Part shown: positions 48,963 to 57,600 of the stretch, piece after piece
Position numbering within the stretch: position 1 is the stretch's first letter
How the letters are laid out: every line of letters starts with the position of its first letter
From: CABZJG01 sp902512685
GTDB taxonomy: Bacteria > Pseudomonadota > Alphaproteobacteria > Rhodobacterales > Rhodobacteraceae
Reading direction: 5' to 3'
NCBI GenBank assembly: GCA_051201605.1
Contig: CP179201.1
Coordinates: 3,867,434 to 3,931,433 of the forward strand
Length of the DNA stretch: 64,000 nt
Program-made: the position numbers and the translations under genes
The notes under the pieces: model-generated
Told to the model about the DNA's origin: nothing
Databases searched by the model: none
The model's input: only the letters and a program-made list of their open reading frames with translations

Positions 48963-49406
48963 ATGGGCGTAATAATACAAAAATCTGCTTTTGACGTTGG
49001 CGATCAGATCAATGCGTTTTCTCAAAATCATACTAAAATGGGTGCGATTGCCACCTTTACGGGCATCGTGCGCGATAATGATAATGAGACCCTGAAAGCA
49101 ATGGAGATTGAGCATTATCCCGGAATGGCAGAAAAAGCTATTTCCGAAATTGTGCAGACTGCAATGAAGCGATGGTCATTGGGCGATGCTTTGGTTATTC
49201 ATCGCCACGGCACACTTGAGCCCGGTGAGGTCATCATGATGGTTGCCACCGCCGCTATTCACCGAAAAGATGCATTTGAAGCCGCTGAATTTTTGATGGA
49301 CTATTTGAAGTCTCGCGCCCCGTTTTGGAAGAAAGAAATCACCAAAGAGGCTGTAACTTGGGTGCCAAGCAAGCAGAATGATGAAGATGCTCTAGACAGA
49401 TGGTAA
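48963..49406 (+). CDS. moaE: Molybdopterin synthase catalytic subunit MoaE
   Basis: 147 aa. The family motifs are GAIATFTGIVRD, IEHYPGMAEKAI, VIHRHGTLEPGE and, near the C-terminus, FWKKEITKEAVTWV with the catalytic lysines. With MoaD it converts cyclic pyranopterin to molybdopterin. Ends 1 bp before the convergent small coiled-coil gene. Confidence 0.95.
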   Translation: MGVIIQKSAFDVGDQINAFSQNHTKMGAIATFTGIVRDNDNETLKAMEIEHYPGMAEKAISEIVQTAMKRWSLGDALVIHRHGTLEPGEVIMMVATAAIHRKDAFEAAEFLMDYLKSRAPFWKKEITKEAVTWVPSKQNDEDALDRW

Positions 49407-49407
49407 G

Positions 49408-49737
49408 CTAGGTCTTTTCTTCATCTTTGTTAATCTGTGACAGCAAATCTTCGTTTTCAAGCCGCGCATTGTGCAGACCCTCCATAGCTGCCTTTAATTC
49501 AGCTTCGGTTTGCGTCATCTGACTGGTTAGATCAGCCTCACGCTGCTGCATATAAGAAACCGCGCTATCTCTTGCTTCTTCTGCGTCATTGAGCTCTTGC
49601 GCCATACGCTCAAATTCGCTGATGTCCGATTTGGCAACCCGGGTGAAGCGATGCAAAAGCCAATGTGCAAACCAGCCCACCGCAAACGCCACAAACAAAA
49701 CTGTGGCAGTTGCGATGATAAATTCAATTCTGTTCAT
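49408..49737 (-). CDS. Small membrane-anchored coiled-coil protein, function unknown
   Basis: 109 aa. One N-terminal membrane helix (EFIIATATVLFVAFAVGWFA, about residues 5-24) is followed by a charged, heptad-like coiled coil (KSDISEFERMAQELNDAEEA onwards). No known domain is recognised. Its start lies inside the last 14 bp of the OmpA-family gene, so the two are probably co-translated and may work together at the envelope. Confidence 0.6.
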   Translation of the reverse strand: MNRIEFIIATATVLFVAFAVGWFAHWLLHRFTRVAKSDISEFERMAQELNDAEEARDSAVSYMQQREADLTSQMTQTEAELKAAMEGLHNARLENEDLLSQINKDEEKT

Positions 49738-51607
49738 CTGCGGCCTCTTTGGGTTGTGGTTGCGGTTCAGCTAGATCATCCGATCGAAGATTAGTCTGGT
49801 CAATAATTAGGTTAAACTCAATGCGCCGATTTATTTCGCGTCCATCTTCTGTGTCATTTGGCGCAATGGGCTGGCTTTCACCATAGCCTTTTGCAACAAA
49901 ACTAGAGGTTAAAATTCTACGCCGTTGAAGCTCAACCAGAACCGCCTGGGCGCGCGATTGACTAAGTTCCTGGTTCATCTTTTCGCGGCCTTGGCTATCG
50001 GTGTGCCCCGCAATTTCAAGCGGTATCTCGCCGCATGTTTTGAAGATGTCTGCCAAGTCATCTAAAAGTCCATGTCCGTAAATATCAACCCGGTCTGAAC
50101 CAGGCTCAAAATTTATTTTTCGATCTTCCAACATGCTATTAATTTGTGCAAGGCACTCCTCTGAAGATGGCACATATTGTTCAATCTTCAGAGGAGGCAC
50201 ATATTCCACTTTTACTCTAAATTCGTAACCTTGGGGTAGTTTTTCGATCAGTTGATTGGTAATATCAGACTTTGCTGTTTCTTGTTCGGTGCGACCCTTC
50301 ACCTCAACCTCATCCAAAGTAATGGTCACAATACCTTGTTTTAACAGCGACAGCGCCTCGACGCCTGCCATAACATAAATCGACCAGTCCTTTGGTAAAC
50401 TGTCATCTAAACTAAGCGTACTATAGACCGCATCCTGACCAAAACGGGCTTTAGCCAGGCTCTGGAAAATCTCTTCGTTGACAGCACTTTTAATCGGTCC
50501 GCGAAACTGCGCTAAACCTTCAGGGCTAAGCGTAGCAATGAATTCAGCTTGATCCTTACCAGCCGCCGTTTTGAGTTTGGGCAGAATTCCCTGAATATCA
50601 TAAACATCGGGCAGAACAGTTTTTAGATCTCCGATAGCTTTGTCAAATTCTTCTTGTGGGGTGGCCGCATCGGCCACAAATTTAATCTCTATATCGGTAA
50701 TGGTTAAGCTTCCTGACGCCAAACTATCCAAGGTTTTTAAAGATTTTTGGACAGCCTCCGGCCAGTTTGCATCTGGCATACCCAATCCTATTTGGCAGCT
50801 TTGCTTACCCTCAAAGGCATAGGCCATTATGCTTTTTAATATCTGATCTTGAACTTCGGCGTCTAACGCGGAACATGCTTCTAGGCGAAAACCTTCTTCG
50901 CGCTTGATGGCACGGAAAACAAAAGGGGAAATAACCGGCCTTGGCACCATGACATCAAGTAAAAGTGCAACACCCTTTGGCGTTGATCGCGTCAAAACGG
51001 CTTTTAGATTGCGTTTTTTCCCCAATGAATCTGCTAGTGTCTCGACCTTCACAGACCCCGCAGCGATTGTGATTTTTGCGATCTCAGTTTCTTTTACCGC
51101 CTCAAGTGCAAGGCGAAGCGCGGGCTCCCAATTAAGCGGGGCTGGATAAGCAGCCGCAGTTATCAGATCGTTAACCTGCTTACCCAAACCAGCTGATTTC
51201 GCTAATTTCTTCATGAAGCCAGCGCGGTCACTGTTATCCGGCATCAACCCGATAACTGACAACGTCGAGGTGTTGTTTAGAATTTCTAAAGAAAAATCCG
51301 GAGTGTACCCATCACCGCTGTCTAACAAGGTTGTTTGATCCACTATGCGCGCGGCATCAACAACACTGCCTGCGACACTGATTGCCTGAAATCTTTCAGC
51401 CTCATCTATCGCGTCGCCAATAACAAACACTTGCAGACCATCAGCTTCTGCATGGGCCCAAGTCAGCCCTGCCTCTTCAAAGCTTTGATTGATTGCGTTT
51501 TTAGAGGCTTCTTCAATGAATCGCACTGAAAAGCCTGCTGCGGAAACACACAAGCATGCTGCAATGATAAAGCAAACTAGGGGGTAAATTACCCAAGAAA
51601 GTCGCAT
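49724..51607 (-). CDS. OmpA-family protein with BON-like repeats
   Basis: 627 aa from ATG 51607 (MRLSWVIYPLVCFIIAACLC), preceded by GGAAC. It has an N-terminal signal or membrane segment, then a long region with repeated alpha/beta units resembling BON domains (for example FEEAGLTWAHAEADGLQVFV, and ILPKLKTAAGKDQAEFIATL). The C-terminal OmpA domain shows INFEPGSDRVDIYGHGLLDD, IAGHTDSQGREKMNQELSQSRA and FVAKGYGESQPIAPNDTEDG, which binds peptidoglycan. It likely links envelope layers. BON assignment is by eye. Confidence 0.75.
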   Translation of the reverse strand: MRLSWVIYPLVCFIIAACLCVSAAGFSVRFIEEASKNAINQSFEEAGLTWAHAEADGLQVFVIGDAIDEAERFQAISVAGSVVDAARIVDQTTLLDSGDGYTPDFSLEILNNTSTLSVIGLMPDNSDRAGFMKKLAKSAGLGKQVNDLITAAAYPAPLNWEPALRLALEAVKETEIAKITIAAGSVKVETLADSLGKKRNLKAVLTRSTPKGVALLLDVMVPRPVISPFVFRAIKREEGFRLEACSALDAEVQDQILKSIMAYAFEGKQSCQIGLGMPDANWPEAVQKSLKTLDSLASGSLTITDIEIKFVADAATPQEEFDKAIGDLKTVLPDVYDIQGILPKLKTAAGKDQAEFIATLSPEGLAQFRGPIKSAVNEEIFQSLAKARFGQDAVYSTLSLDDSLPKDWSIYVMAGVEALSLLKQGIVTITLDEVEVKGRTEQETAKSDITNQLIEKLPQGYEFRVKVEYVPPLKIEQYVPSSEECLAQINSMLEDRKINFEPGSDRVDIYGHGLLDDLADIFKTCGEIPLEIAGHTDSQGREKMNQELSQSRAQAVLVELQRRRILTSSFVAKGYGESQPIAPNDTEDGREINRRIEFNLIIDQTNLRSDDLAEPQPQPKEAADEQN

Positions 51608-51667
51608 TTTCGTTCCATTGGTAAGAATTCTCTTGGCTTTGATAAAGCCAACCCCCTCATGTTTCAA

Positions 51668-52624
51668 TCACGCGATCAACGCAACTGTGAAAAATGCAAG
51701 TAGCAATAATCCTGCATCCCGATTTGATCTAAATATTCTGAGCAAAACTGTTTCGTCGTTTATGTCTAAGCGCTGCATTTGCCATAAGAGGTGAGCTATG
51801 AACGCAAAAACGCCCAAGGTGCAAAGCACCCTTGGACCTGCTTGGAGGGCAGCAAAAATTGCTGAAACCATTAAAAGGCCGCTGATGACCGTGAACCATC
51901 GTAGCCAAATCAAGCTATCATCTCCAAACAGGCGCGCTGTCGACTTGATGCCAATTAAGGCATCATCTTCCCTGTCCTGATGGGCATAGATCGTATCATA
52001 AAACAATGTCCAAGCTATGCCGGCAAAATACAAAAGTAAGGCCGGCCAGCCTAGTCCGCCGCTGTGTGCTGCATAGCCAAGCAAAGCGCCCCAATTAAAT
52101 GCAATTCCCAAGAACACCTGAGGCCACCAGGTAAATCTTTTTGCAAAAGGGTAAATTACAACTGGCAAAAGAGCGATCAAACCAAGAAAAATCACAGCCT
52201 TTTGAAAAGACATTAGAATTAACGCTGCTAAAGCAACTTGAATCAACATCCAAATCAACGCCTGCTTCACTCTCACCTGACCAGATGGAATGGGCCGGGA
52301 TTTTGTTCTCGCCACCTGCCCATCCAGATTTCGATCCGTTATATCATTCCATGTACAACCAGCCCCACGCATCAAAACAGCACCCATCGCGCAACCGATA
52401 AAAATCCATAAATCTGAAAAATGAGGGTCACTTTTTTCAAGAATCGCCAGCACCAACCCCCACCAACAGGGAATCAATAATAACCAAGTGCCAATCGGTC
52501 GATCCATTCGGGACAATCGCAGATAGCCCTGTGCCCAGATTGGGGCCATGGTATCAACCCAATTTCCTTTAACGGCATCAAAAACTTGATCACTGACCTC
52601 TGGCTTTGTGTCTCGCTCGGACAT
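51668..52624 (-). CDS. ubiA: 4-hydroxybenzoate polyprenyltransferase
   Basis: 318 aa membrane enzyme of ubiquinone synthesis. The aspartate motifs are GCTWNDITDRNLDGQVARTK and YDTIYAHQDREDDALIGIKS; RLSRMDRPIGTWLLLIPCWW is the typical start of the first helix. It joins a polyprenyl chain to 4-hydroxybenzoate. The start at ATG 52624 is supported by the conserved VFDAVKGNWVDTMAP segment that follows. It is divergent from rsmE with only 12 bp between start codons. Confidence 0.93.
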   Translation of the reverse strand: MSERDTKPEVSDQVFDAVKGNWVDTMAPIWAQGYLRLSRMDRPIGTWLLLIPCWWGLVLAILEKSDPHFSDLWIFIGCAMGAVLMRGAGCTWNDITDRNLDGQVARTKSRPIPSGQVRVKQALIWMLIQVALAALILMSFQKAVIFLGLIALLPVVIYPFAKRFTWWPQVFLGIAFNWGALLGYAAHSGGLGWPALLLYFAGIAWTLFYDTIYAHQDREDDALIGIKSTARLFGDDSLIWLRWFTVISGLLMVSAIFAALQAGPRVLCTLGVFAFIAHLLWQMQRLDINDETVLLRIFRSNRDAGLLLLAFFTVALIA

Positions 52625-52636
52625 ATGTTGGCTTTC

Positions 52637-53359
52637 ATGACAACTAAAATCAGGCTCTTTGTAGATCAACCACTTGGCGCAGCGCAATCTGTTCAATTGA
52701 CGCGCGAGCAAGCGCATTATTTGTTTTCAGTTATGCGCCAACCCGTGGGCGCCTCTGTGTCGCTTTTTAATGGCAAGGATGGGCAGTGGCAGGCGGAAAT
52801 AATCGAAGCAGGCAAGCGCAGTGGTCTTTTGCTTTGTAAAAAACTTACTAAATCTTTGCAGATGCCGCCAGACCTATGGTTTATATTTGCCCCGATCAAA
52901 AAGTCGCGCACCGACTTTATTGTTGAAAAAGCTGCCGAAATGGGCGCGGCGCGTATCTTACCTGTACAAACGGAATTCACCAATTCCGAACGTATCCGCC
53001 GCGATCGGCTGCAAGCTCATGCAATTGAAGCCGCAGAGCAATGCGGCGGTACCTTTGTGCCCGAAGTTGACGAGATGCGTTCTTTAGCCAACCTTCTTAG
53101 CGCTTGGCCCGCGGACAGGCATCTGCTGTTCTGTGATGAAGAAAAGGTTGGTCAAACCTGCTCTTTGGCTGGTTTTCCAAAGGGTCCTTGGGCAATATTG
53201 ATTGGCCCAGAGGGCGGGTTTTCCAAAGCAGAGCGACAAAAATTAAATGATCTTTCATTCACTTATAGCATCGCTTTAGGTCCGCGCATTTTGCGCGCGG
53301 ATACAGCAACCGTTGCTGCCTTAACCCTATGGCAGAAACATCTTGGTGATTGGTCATGA
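52637..53359 (+). CDS. rsmE: 16S rRNA m3U1498 methyltransferase RsmE
   Basis: 240 aa SPOUT methyltransferase. It begins MTTKIRLFVDQPLG, with an RNA-binding PUA-like part, then KKSRTDFIVEKAAEMGAARI, the SAM knot GPWAILIGPEGGFSKAE and LGPRILRADTATVAAL. The start is ATG 52637. Its stop overlaps the next gene as ATGA. Confidence 0.95.
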   Translation: MTTKIRLFVDQPLGAAQSVQLTREQAHYLFSVMRQPVGASVSLFNGKDGQWQAEIIEAGKRSGLLLCKKLTKSLQMPPDLWFIFAPIKKSRTDFIVEKAAEMGAARILPVQTEFTNSERIRRDRLQAHAIEAAEQCGGTFVPEVDEMRSLANLLSAWPADRHLLFCDEEKVGQTCSLAGFPKGPWAILIGPEGGFSKAERQKLNDLSFTYSIALGPRILRADTATVAALTLWQKHLGDWS

Positions 53360-53877
53360 TCAGACCGGAAGCCAAACGGGCGCTTTGGCGGTGGCGTGAA
53401 GTTTTGTTCGGGATCACCATTGCCGCCCTAGGCTATCTTTGGGTGACATCCTATTTTGGACTGCTGCGCTGGCTGGGCATTGTGCTTTTCATTATTGGCG
53501 GTGCGCTATTATATATTGGGTTTCAGCGTGGCCGTTTTCGCAGTGATCAAGACGGTCCCGGTGTAATACAGGTAGTCGAAGGACAAATCGCCTATTTTGC
53601 CCCATCAGAGGGTGGTCTTGTGGCAATTCCGGACATTACCCGCATTTCTTTGGTGACGCATAACAGCGCGCGATGTTGGGAATTAGAGCAGAGCGCATTG
53701 CCCACAATCTATATCCCTGTGACCGCCAAAGGAACGGATCAGCTATTTGATGCATTTGCAACTTTACCCGGCCTAGGGATCGAAAGCATGGTACAAAAAT
53801 TGACCCAAGACACTTCTCAATCAATTTTGATATGGGAACGCGCCGATATTTCTAGTTCAAAAAATTATTTGCATTGA
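53356..53877 (+). CDS. Small membrane protein, function unknown
   Basis: 173 aa. Two membrane helices near the N-terminus (VLFGITIAALGYLWVTSYFG and LGIVLFIIGGALLYIGFQ, about residues 16-57) form a hairpin. A soluble domain of beta character follows (GPGVIQVVEGQIAYFAPSEG, IPTVTAKGTDQLFDAF-like segment). No named domain is recognised. It overlaps rsmE by 4 bp and precedes gshA, so it may be part of that operon. Confidence 0.7.
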   Translation: MIRPEAKRALWRWREVLFGITIAALGYLWVTSYFGLLRWLGIVLFIIGGALLYIGFQRGRFRSDQDGPGVIQVVEGQIAYFAPSEGGLVAIPDITRISLVTHNSARCWELEQSALPTIYIPVTAKGTDQLFDAFATLPGLGIESMVQKLTQDTSQSILIWERADISSSKNYLH

Positions 53878-53932
53878 CAGCGTCGAAAACCGCGCCCAAA
53901 CCTAACAGCCAGAGCAGAATGGAGAGCCCTTA

Positions 53933-55303
53933 ATGTCTATCCCTCAATCCGGTGAAGGGTTCATCGAAAAACCCGAACAAATGGTTGATTATCTGGCGTC
54001 CGGCTGCAAGCCTAAAGCCGATTGGCGGATTGGAACCGAGCACGAAAAATTCGGTTACTGTAAGGATACCCTTAAGCCTTTACCCTATTCTGGCGAACGC
54101 TCGATCCTCACGGTATTAGAGGGATTACGGGACGAATATGGATGGGCTCCGATTTTGGAGGCTGGCAATCTTATTGGTTTGAATAAAAACGGCGCCAATG
54201 TTTCCCTAGAACCGGGAGGTCAACTAGAATTATCTGGCGCTCCACTCGAAACTATTCATGAAACCTGTGACGAGGTGAATACCCACTTGCGTGAGGTAAG
54301 ATCGGTAGCCGATCGGGTGGGTGTGGGCTTTATCGGACTGGGCGCAGCGCCAACATGGCATCACGAAGAGATGCCTGTGATGCCTAAAGGCCGTTACAAA
54401 CTAATGACAGATTATATGGACCAGGTTGGCAGCATGGGAAAATCCATGATGTATCGTACCTGCACCGTTCAAGTTAATCTCGATTTTAGCTCTGAAGCAG
54501 ATATGGTTCAAAAAATGCGTGTGGCATTGGCTTTGCAGCCGGTTGCAACAGCTCTTTTTGCCAACTCTCCCTTTTTTGAAGGAGGGCTAAATGGGCACCG
54601 CAGCTGGCGCAGCCGTATCTGGCGCGATTTAGATGCAGATAGAACCGGCATGTTGCCGTTTGTATTTGAAGACGGTTTTGGTTTCGAGGCATGGGTCGAC
54701 TACGCACTGGATGTGCCAATGTATTTTGTTTACCGCGACGGAAAGTATTTGAATGCACTCGGGCAGTCATTTCGGGATTTTCTAAAGGGCCAGTTGCCTG
54801 CTCTGCCCGGACAAATTCCTACCTTGGGGGATTGGGCAGACCACTTAACAACAATTTTTCCAGAAGCGCGCGTAAAACAATTCATTGAAATGCGGGGCGC
54901 AGACGGTGGCCCATGGCGCAGGCTATGCGCCCTACCGGCATTTTGGGTCGGCTTGTGCTATGATCAAACCACATTGGATGCTGCCTGGGATTTGGTCAAA
55001 GATTGGGATGCCGAAACAAGAGAGAATTTGCGAATCGCGGCATCACAAAATGGTTTGAATGCGTCTGTTGATGGCATCAATTTTTCCGAGTTGGCGAAAG
55101 AAGTGGTTGCTCTTGCACATCAAGGATTAGAAAAGCGTGGGCGCAAAGGTGCCAACGGATTGCTGGCAAATGAAACTCATTTTCTGAATGCTCTGCATGA
55201 CACTTTAGCTTCTGGCAAATCACCAGCAGATGAGTTGATAGATCTCTACAACACTGAGTGGCAACAAGATGTCTCGCCCATTTTTAAGGCAATGAGTTAC
55301 TAA
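53933..55303 (+). CDS. gshA: Glutamate-cysteine ligase, plant type
   Basis: 456 aa. The motifs RIGTEHEKFGYC, SLEPGGQLELSGAPLETIHE, GLGAAPTWHHEEMPVMPKGR and MMYRTCTVQVNLD define the plant/alphaproteobacterial GCL family. It makes gamma-glutamylcysteine, the first step of glutathione synthesis. This supplies the thiol used by the two hydroquinone reductases in this window. The ribosome site GGAGAG precedes the ATG. Confidence 0.95.
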   Translation: MSIPQSGEGFIEKPEQMVDYLASGCKPKADWRIGTEHEKFGYCKDTLKPLPYSGERSILTVLEGLRDEYGWAPILEAGNLIGLNKNGANVSLEPGGQLELSGAPLETIHETCDEVNTHLREVRSVADRVGVGFIGLGAAPTWHHEEMPVMPKGRYKLMTDYMDQVGSMGKSMMYRTCTVQVNLDFSSEADMVQKMRVALALQPVATALFANSPFFEGGLNGHRSWRSRIWRDLDADRTGMLPFVFEDGFGFEAWVDYALDVPMYFVYRDGKYLNALGQSFRDFLKGQLPALPGQIPTLGDWADHLTTIFPEARVKQFIEMRGADGGPWRRLCALPAFWVGLCYDQTTLDAAWDLVKDWDAETRENLRIAASQNGLNASVDGINFSELAKEVVALAHQGLEKRGRKGANGLLANETHFLNALHDTLASGKSPADELIDLYNTEWQQDVSPIFKAMSY

Positions 55304-55389
55304 AAAATCACGAACATTCAATTTTAGATATTAACGAGTTGGTTAAGGTGTCTGCCGTATTCTCCTTATTGGGTGAAATAGGTGGTGAA

Positions 55390-55770
55390 ATGCGAAGCTC
55401 TGACGATTCTGTCGCTCCGATCATTATTAAGAGGAAAAAAATTATTAATAACAGCACGCCTCATGGCGGGGCTTGGAAAGTTGCATACGCTGATTTTGTA
55501 ACAGCTATGATGGCTTTTTTCATGTTGATGTGGCTTTTGAACGCAACAACAGAAAAGCAGCGCAAAGGTCTTGCCGATTACTTCACTCCGACCATCTCGA
55601 TAAACCGTACCAGTGGGGGTGGCCGTGAAATGTTTGGCGGAGACTCCGTCTTGGCAAATGAATCTTTGCCTCATCAAGAAACTGGAATTACTTCGGTTCA
55701 AACAGTTAAATCATTGGGTATTCAGGGCATCAGTGGATTAAAACCCGGCGCGCAAAACAGTAAAGCAGAT
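55390..55770 (+). pseudogene. motB: MotB-type flagellar stator protein, 3' part removed by an IS element
   Basis: The 5' part encodes HGGAWKVAYADFVTAMMAFF with the proton-conducting Asp (YAD) and a membrane helix, then KGLADYFTPTISINRTSGGG. The reading frame runs into the IS left end at 55771 and stops inside it at 55815. The peptidoglycan-binding OmpA-like half is absent on the far side of the IS. The product cannot be a working stator. The start is taken at ATG 55390 (MRSSDDSV). Confidence 0.85.
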
Positions 55771-55804
55771 TGCCTAGCCCCATCTGATTGGTCCAAGACG
55801 ATTG

Positions 55805-56575
55805 TTAGTGCATGATTGGCCTTTGGTCCATCGGTATGATGGTTTCGGGTGCTGGTGGACGATAGCCCAATGCACTGTGTGGTCTCTTAGTATTGTAGTG
55901 ACATCTCCATTGTTCGATGATGATTTGTGCTTCCCTTAAGGTGTAGAAGCTCTCTGCGTTGAGCAGTTCATCTCTGAACCTGCCATTGAAGCTTTCACAA
56001 TATCCATTCTCCCAAGGAGAACCTGGCTCGATGTAGGCAGTCTTTGCGCCCACAGCTGCAATCCAGTCTCTGACAGCCTGAGCAACGAACTCGGGGCCAT
56101 TGTCTGACCGTATGAATGCTGGAAAGCCTCGCAAGATAAATTGATCTGTCAAAGTACTAATTACGTTCGTAGAGTTCAGTTTTCGATCTACCTTGATGGC
56201 CAAGCATTCCCGGCTGAACTCGTCGATAAGGTTCAGCGTTCGAAACGCCTTCCCGTCATCGGTGCGGCAATGAACAAAGTCATAACTCCAGACATGATTG
56301 CGATACTCAGGACGCAACCGAACGCATGAGCCGTCATTGAACCATAACCGCCCTTTCTTTGGTTGCTTTTGTGGAACCTTAAGCCCCTCTCGTCGCCACA
56401 GACTCTCGATACGGCCATCACTTACGGACCAACCAGCGTCTCTCAGCAAGGCAGCAATCCTACGATAGCCATATCTGCCAAACTGGCGAGCCAGCTCAAT
56501 CATATCAGCGACCAGTCTGGCTTCATCAGTACGTCCATGAGGTACATGTCTTTGTGTGGATCGATGTTGCCCCAT
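55805..56575 (-). CDS. IS3-family transposase, OrfB (DDE integrase)
   Basis: 256 aa from the ATG at 56575. The catalytic DDE residues are in VWSYDFVHCRTDDG, FIRSDNGPEFVA and SPWENGYCESFNGR. The integrase core is complete. The natural product starts in orfA and reaches this frame by -1 frameshifting; the open frame continues upstream of 56575 (KLLSPARRR...RACRVMGQ). It carries out cut-and-copy transposition. Confidence 0.93.
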   Translation of the reverse strand: MGQHRSTQRHVPHGRTDEARLVADMIELARQFGRYGYRRIAALLRDAGWSVSDGRIESLWRREGLKVPQKQPKKGRLWFNDGSCVRLRPEYRNHVWSYDFVHCRTDDGKAFRTLNLIDEFSRECLAIKVDRKLNSTNVISTLTDQFILRGFPAFIRSDNGPEFVAQAVRDWIAAVGAKTAYIEPGSPWENGYCESFNGRFRDELLNAESFYTLREAQIIIEQWRCHYNTKRPHSALGYRPPAPETIIPMDQRPIMH

Positions 56576-56652
56576 AACTCGACAAGCTCGACGTTCAGAA
56601 AGTTTAAAGTGACTGCGAACATGATCGATACAAGCTCTTCGACGAGCGGGGC

Positions 56653-56931
56653 TCAGAAGTTTCCCCGTGCAGCCTCCTTCAAGATCAACTTGTCCAGTGT
56701 AAGATCTGATACAGCTCGTCTTAAGCGCTCGTTTTCTTTCTGTAAGTGCTTTAGTTCCTTCAACTGATCTACACCCATTCCACCATACTGTTTACGCCAG
56801 CGGTAATAAGTTTGTTCAACAACTCCGATCTGCCTGATCGCATCAAGACGGGACATACCTTGCCCCATCAACACCTCAAGTTGCCGTAACTTCAACACAA
56901 TCTCTTCTGGCTTTGGTCGTTTGTTTGTCAT
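56653..56931 (-). CDS. IS3-family transposase, OrfA (helix-turn-helix)
   Basis: 92 aa. MTNKRPKPEEIVLKLRQLEV, then a helix-turn-helix (DAIRQIGVVEQTYYRWRKQY) and a leucine-zipper-like part (LQKENERLRRAVSDLTLDKL). It binds the IS ends. The 3' end holds a -1 slippery heptamer that makes the OrfAB fusion. Confidence 0.93.
   Translation of the reverse strand: MTNKRPKPEEIVLKLRQLEVLMGQGMSRLDAIRQIGVVEQTYYRWRKQYGGMGVDQLKELKHLQKENERLRRAVSDLTLDKLILKEAARGNF
56659..56665 (-). promoter_or_regulatory. -1 ribosomal frameshift site of the IS transposase
   Basis: The heptamer G-GGA-AAC (zero frame GGA AAC; shifted GGG AAA) lies two codons before the OrfA stop. It fits X-XXY-YYZ exactly and leads into the OrfB frame. 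Confidence 0.65.
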
Positions 56932-56987
56932 TCTTGGTCCTCCGTTTCCTAAATATAACAGTGGACCAATTCAGATGGGGAGGCTCA

Positions 56988-57591
56988 ATCTCAACCAAGC
57001 AAAACCAAAATTTCAGAGCAATTCGGGTTAAATTCTTTAAAAGACCTAACAGACACATCATTTATCAAACCGTCTTTTTCTGTAGCGGCAGTCGAGCAGG
57101 TAAATCCGGAAATAGACCCTTTACCTCAAATCGACTTGGTCAAAACAACCTTTCAAACGGTTTCAGGATCTGAAAAAAATCACCATCTGATTATGCAACA
57201 AATTGCACCCAAACTGATTGACCAGCTGGTTTTAAGAGGAGATGGGAAGATTGAAATTATGCTGTCGCCAAAAGAACTTGGTAAAGTTGAGTTCAGTTTT
57301 CAATCCCACGACAAGTCTGGGTTATCTATAGCTATTCTAGCTGAACGCGATGAAACCGCCACGCTTGTTCGGCGGCACATGGAGGTGCTGACCAAAGAAT
57401 TTGAGCGCTTGGGGTATTCTAACATTGATTTTTCATGTGACGGTCAGTCGGATCACCAAAAATCAAAAAGTAATTCCGCGAAAGTAAGTGAAGAAATAGG
57501 CGCTGCAAATTCGCAAGACCCAACAGCGCAAAAGGCTGCGACTATCGCCCAAGATTATTCGCTCTCCACTGAAGTAGACATTAGATTATAA
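56988..57591 (+). pseudogene. fliK: Flagellar hook-length control protein FliK, 5' part lost
   Basis: An open frame starts at the IS end (SQPSKTKISEQFGLNSLKD) and continues to 57591. It holds the hook-length C-terminal domain: LVLRGDGKIEIMLSPKELGK, then HMEVLTKEFERLGYSNIDF. The N-terminal repeat region, which sets hook length, is gone. A TTG at 57136 could start a shorter product. flgD follows after 9 bp. Confidence 0.75.
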
Positions 57592-57600
57592 GGCTAAATT

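Larger units (their letters stand above)
55771..56987 (-). mobile_element. IS3-family insertion sequence
   Basis: About 1217 bp, ending in imperfect inverted repeats of about 25 bp (55771-55795 and 56962-56987; shared core CCCCATCTG with TTGGTCCA). It has two overlapping genes, orfA and orfB, on the minus strand. No direct target duplication flanks it: the flanks are AGAT on the left and ATCT on the right, which are complements of each other. It replaces the DNA between motB and fliK, so it probably took part in a deletion. Confidence 0.9.
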
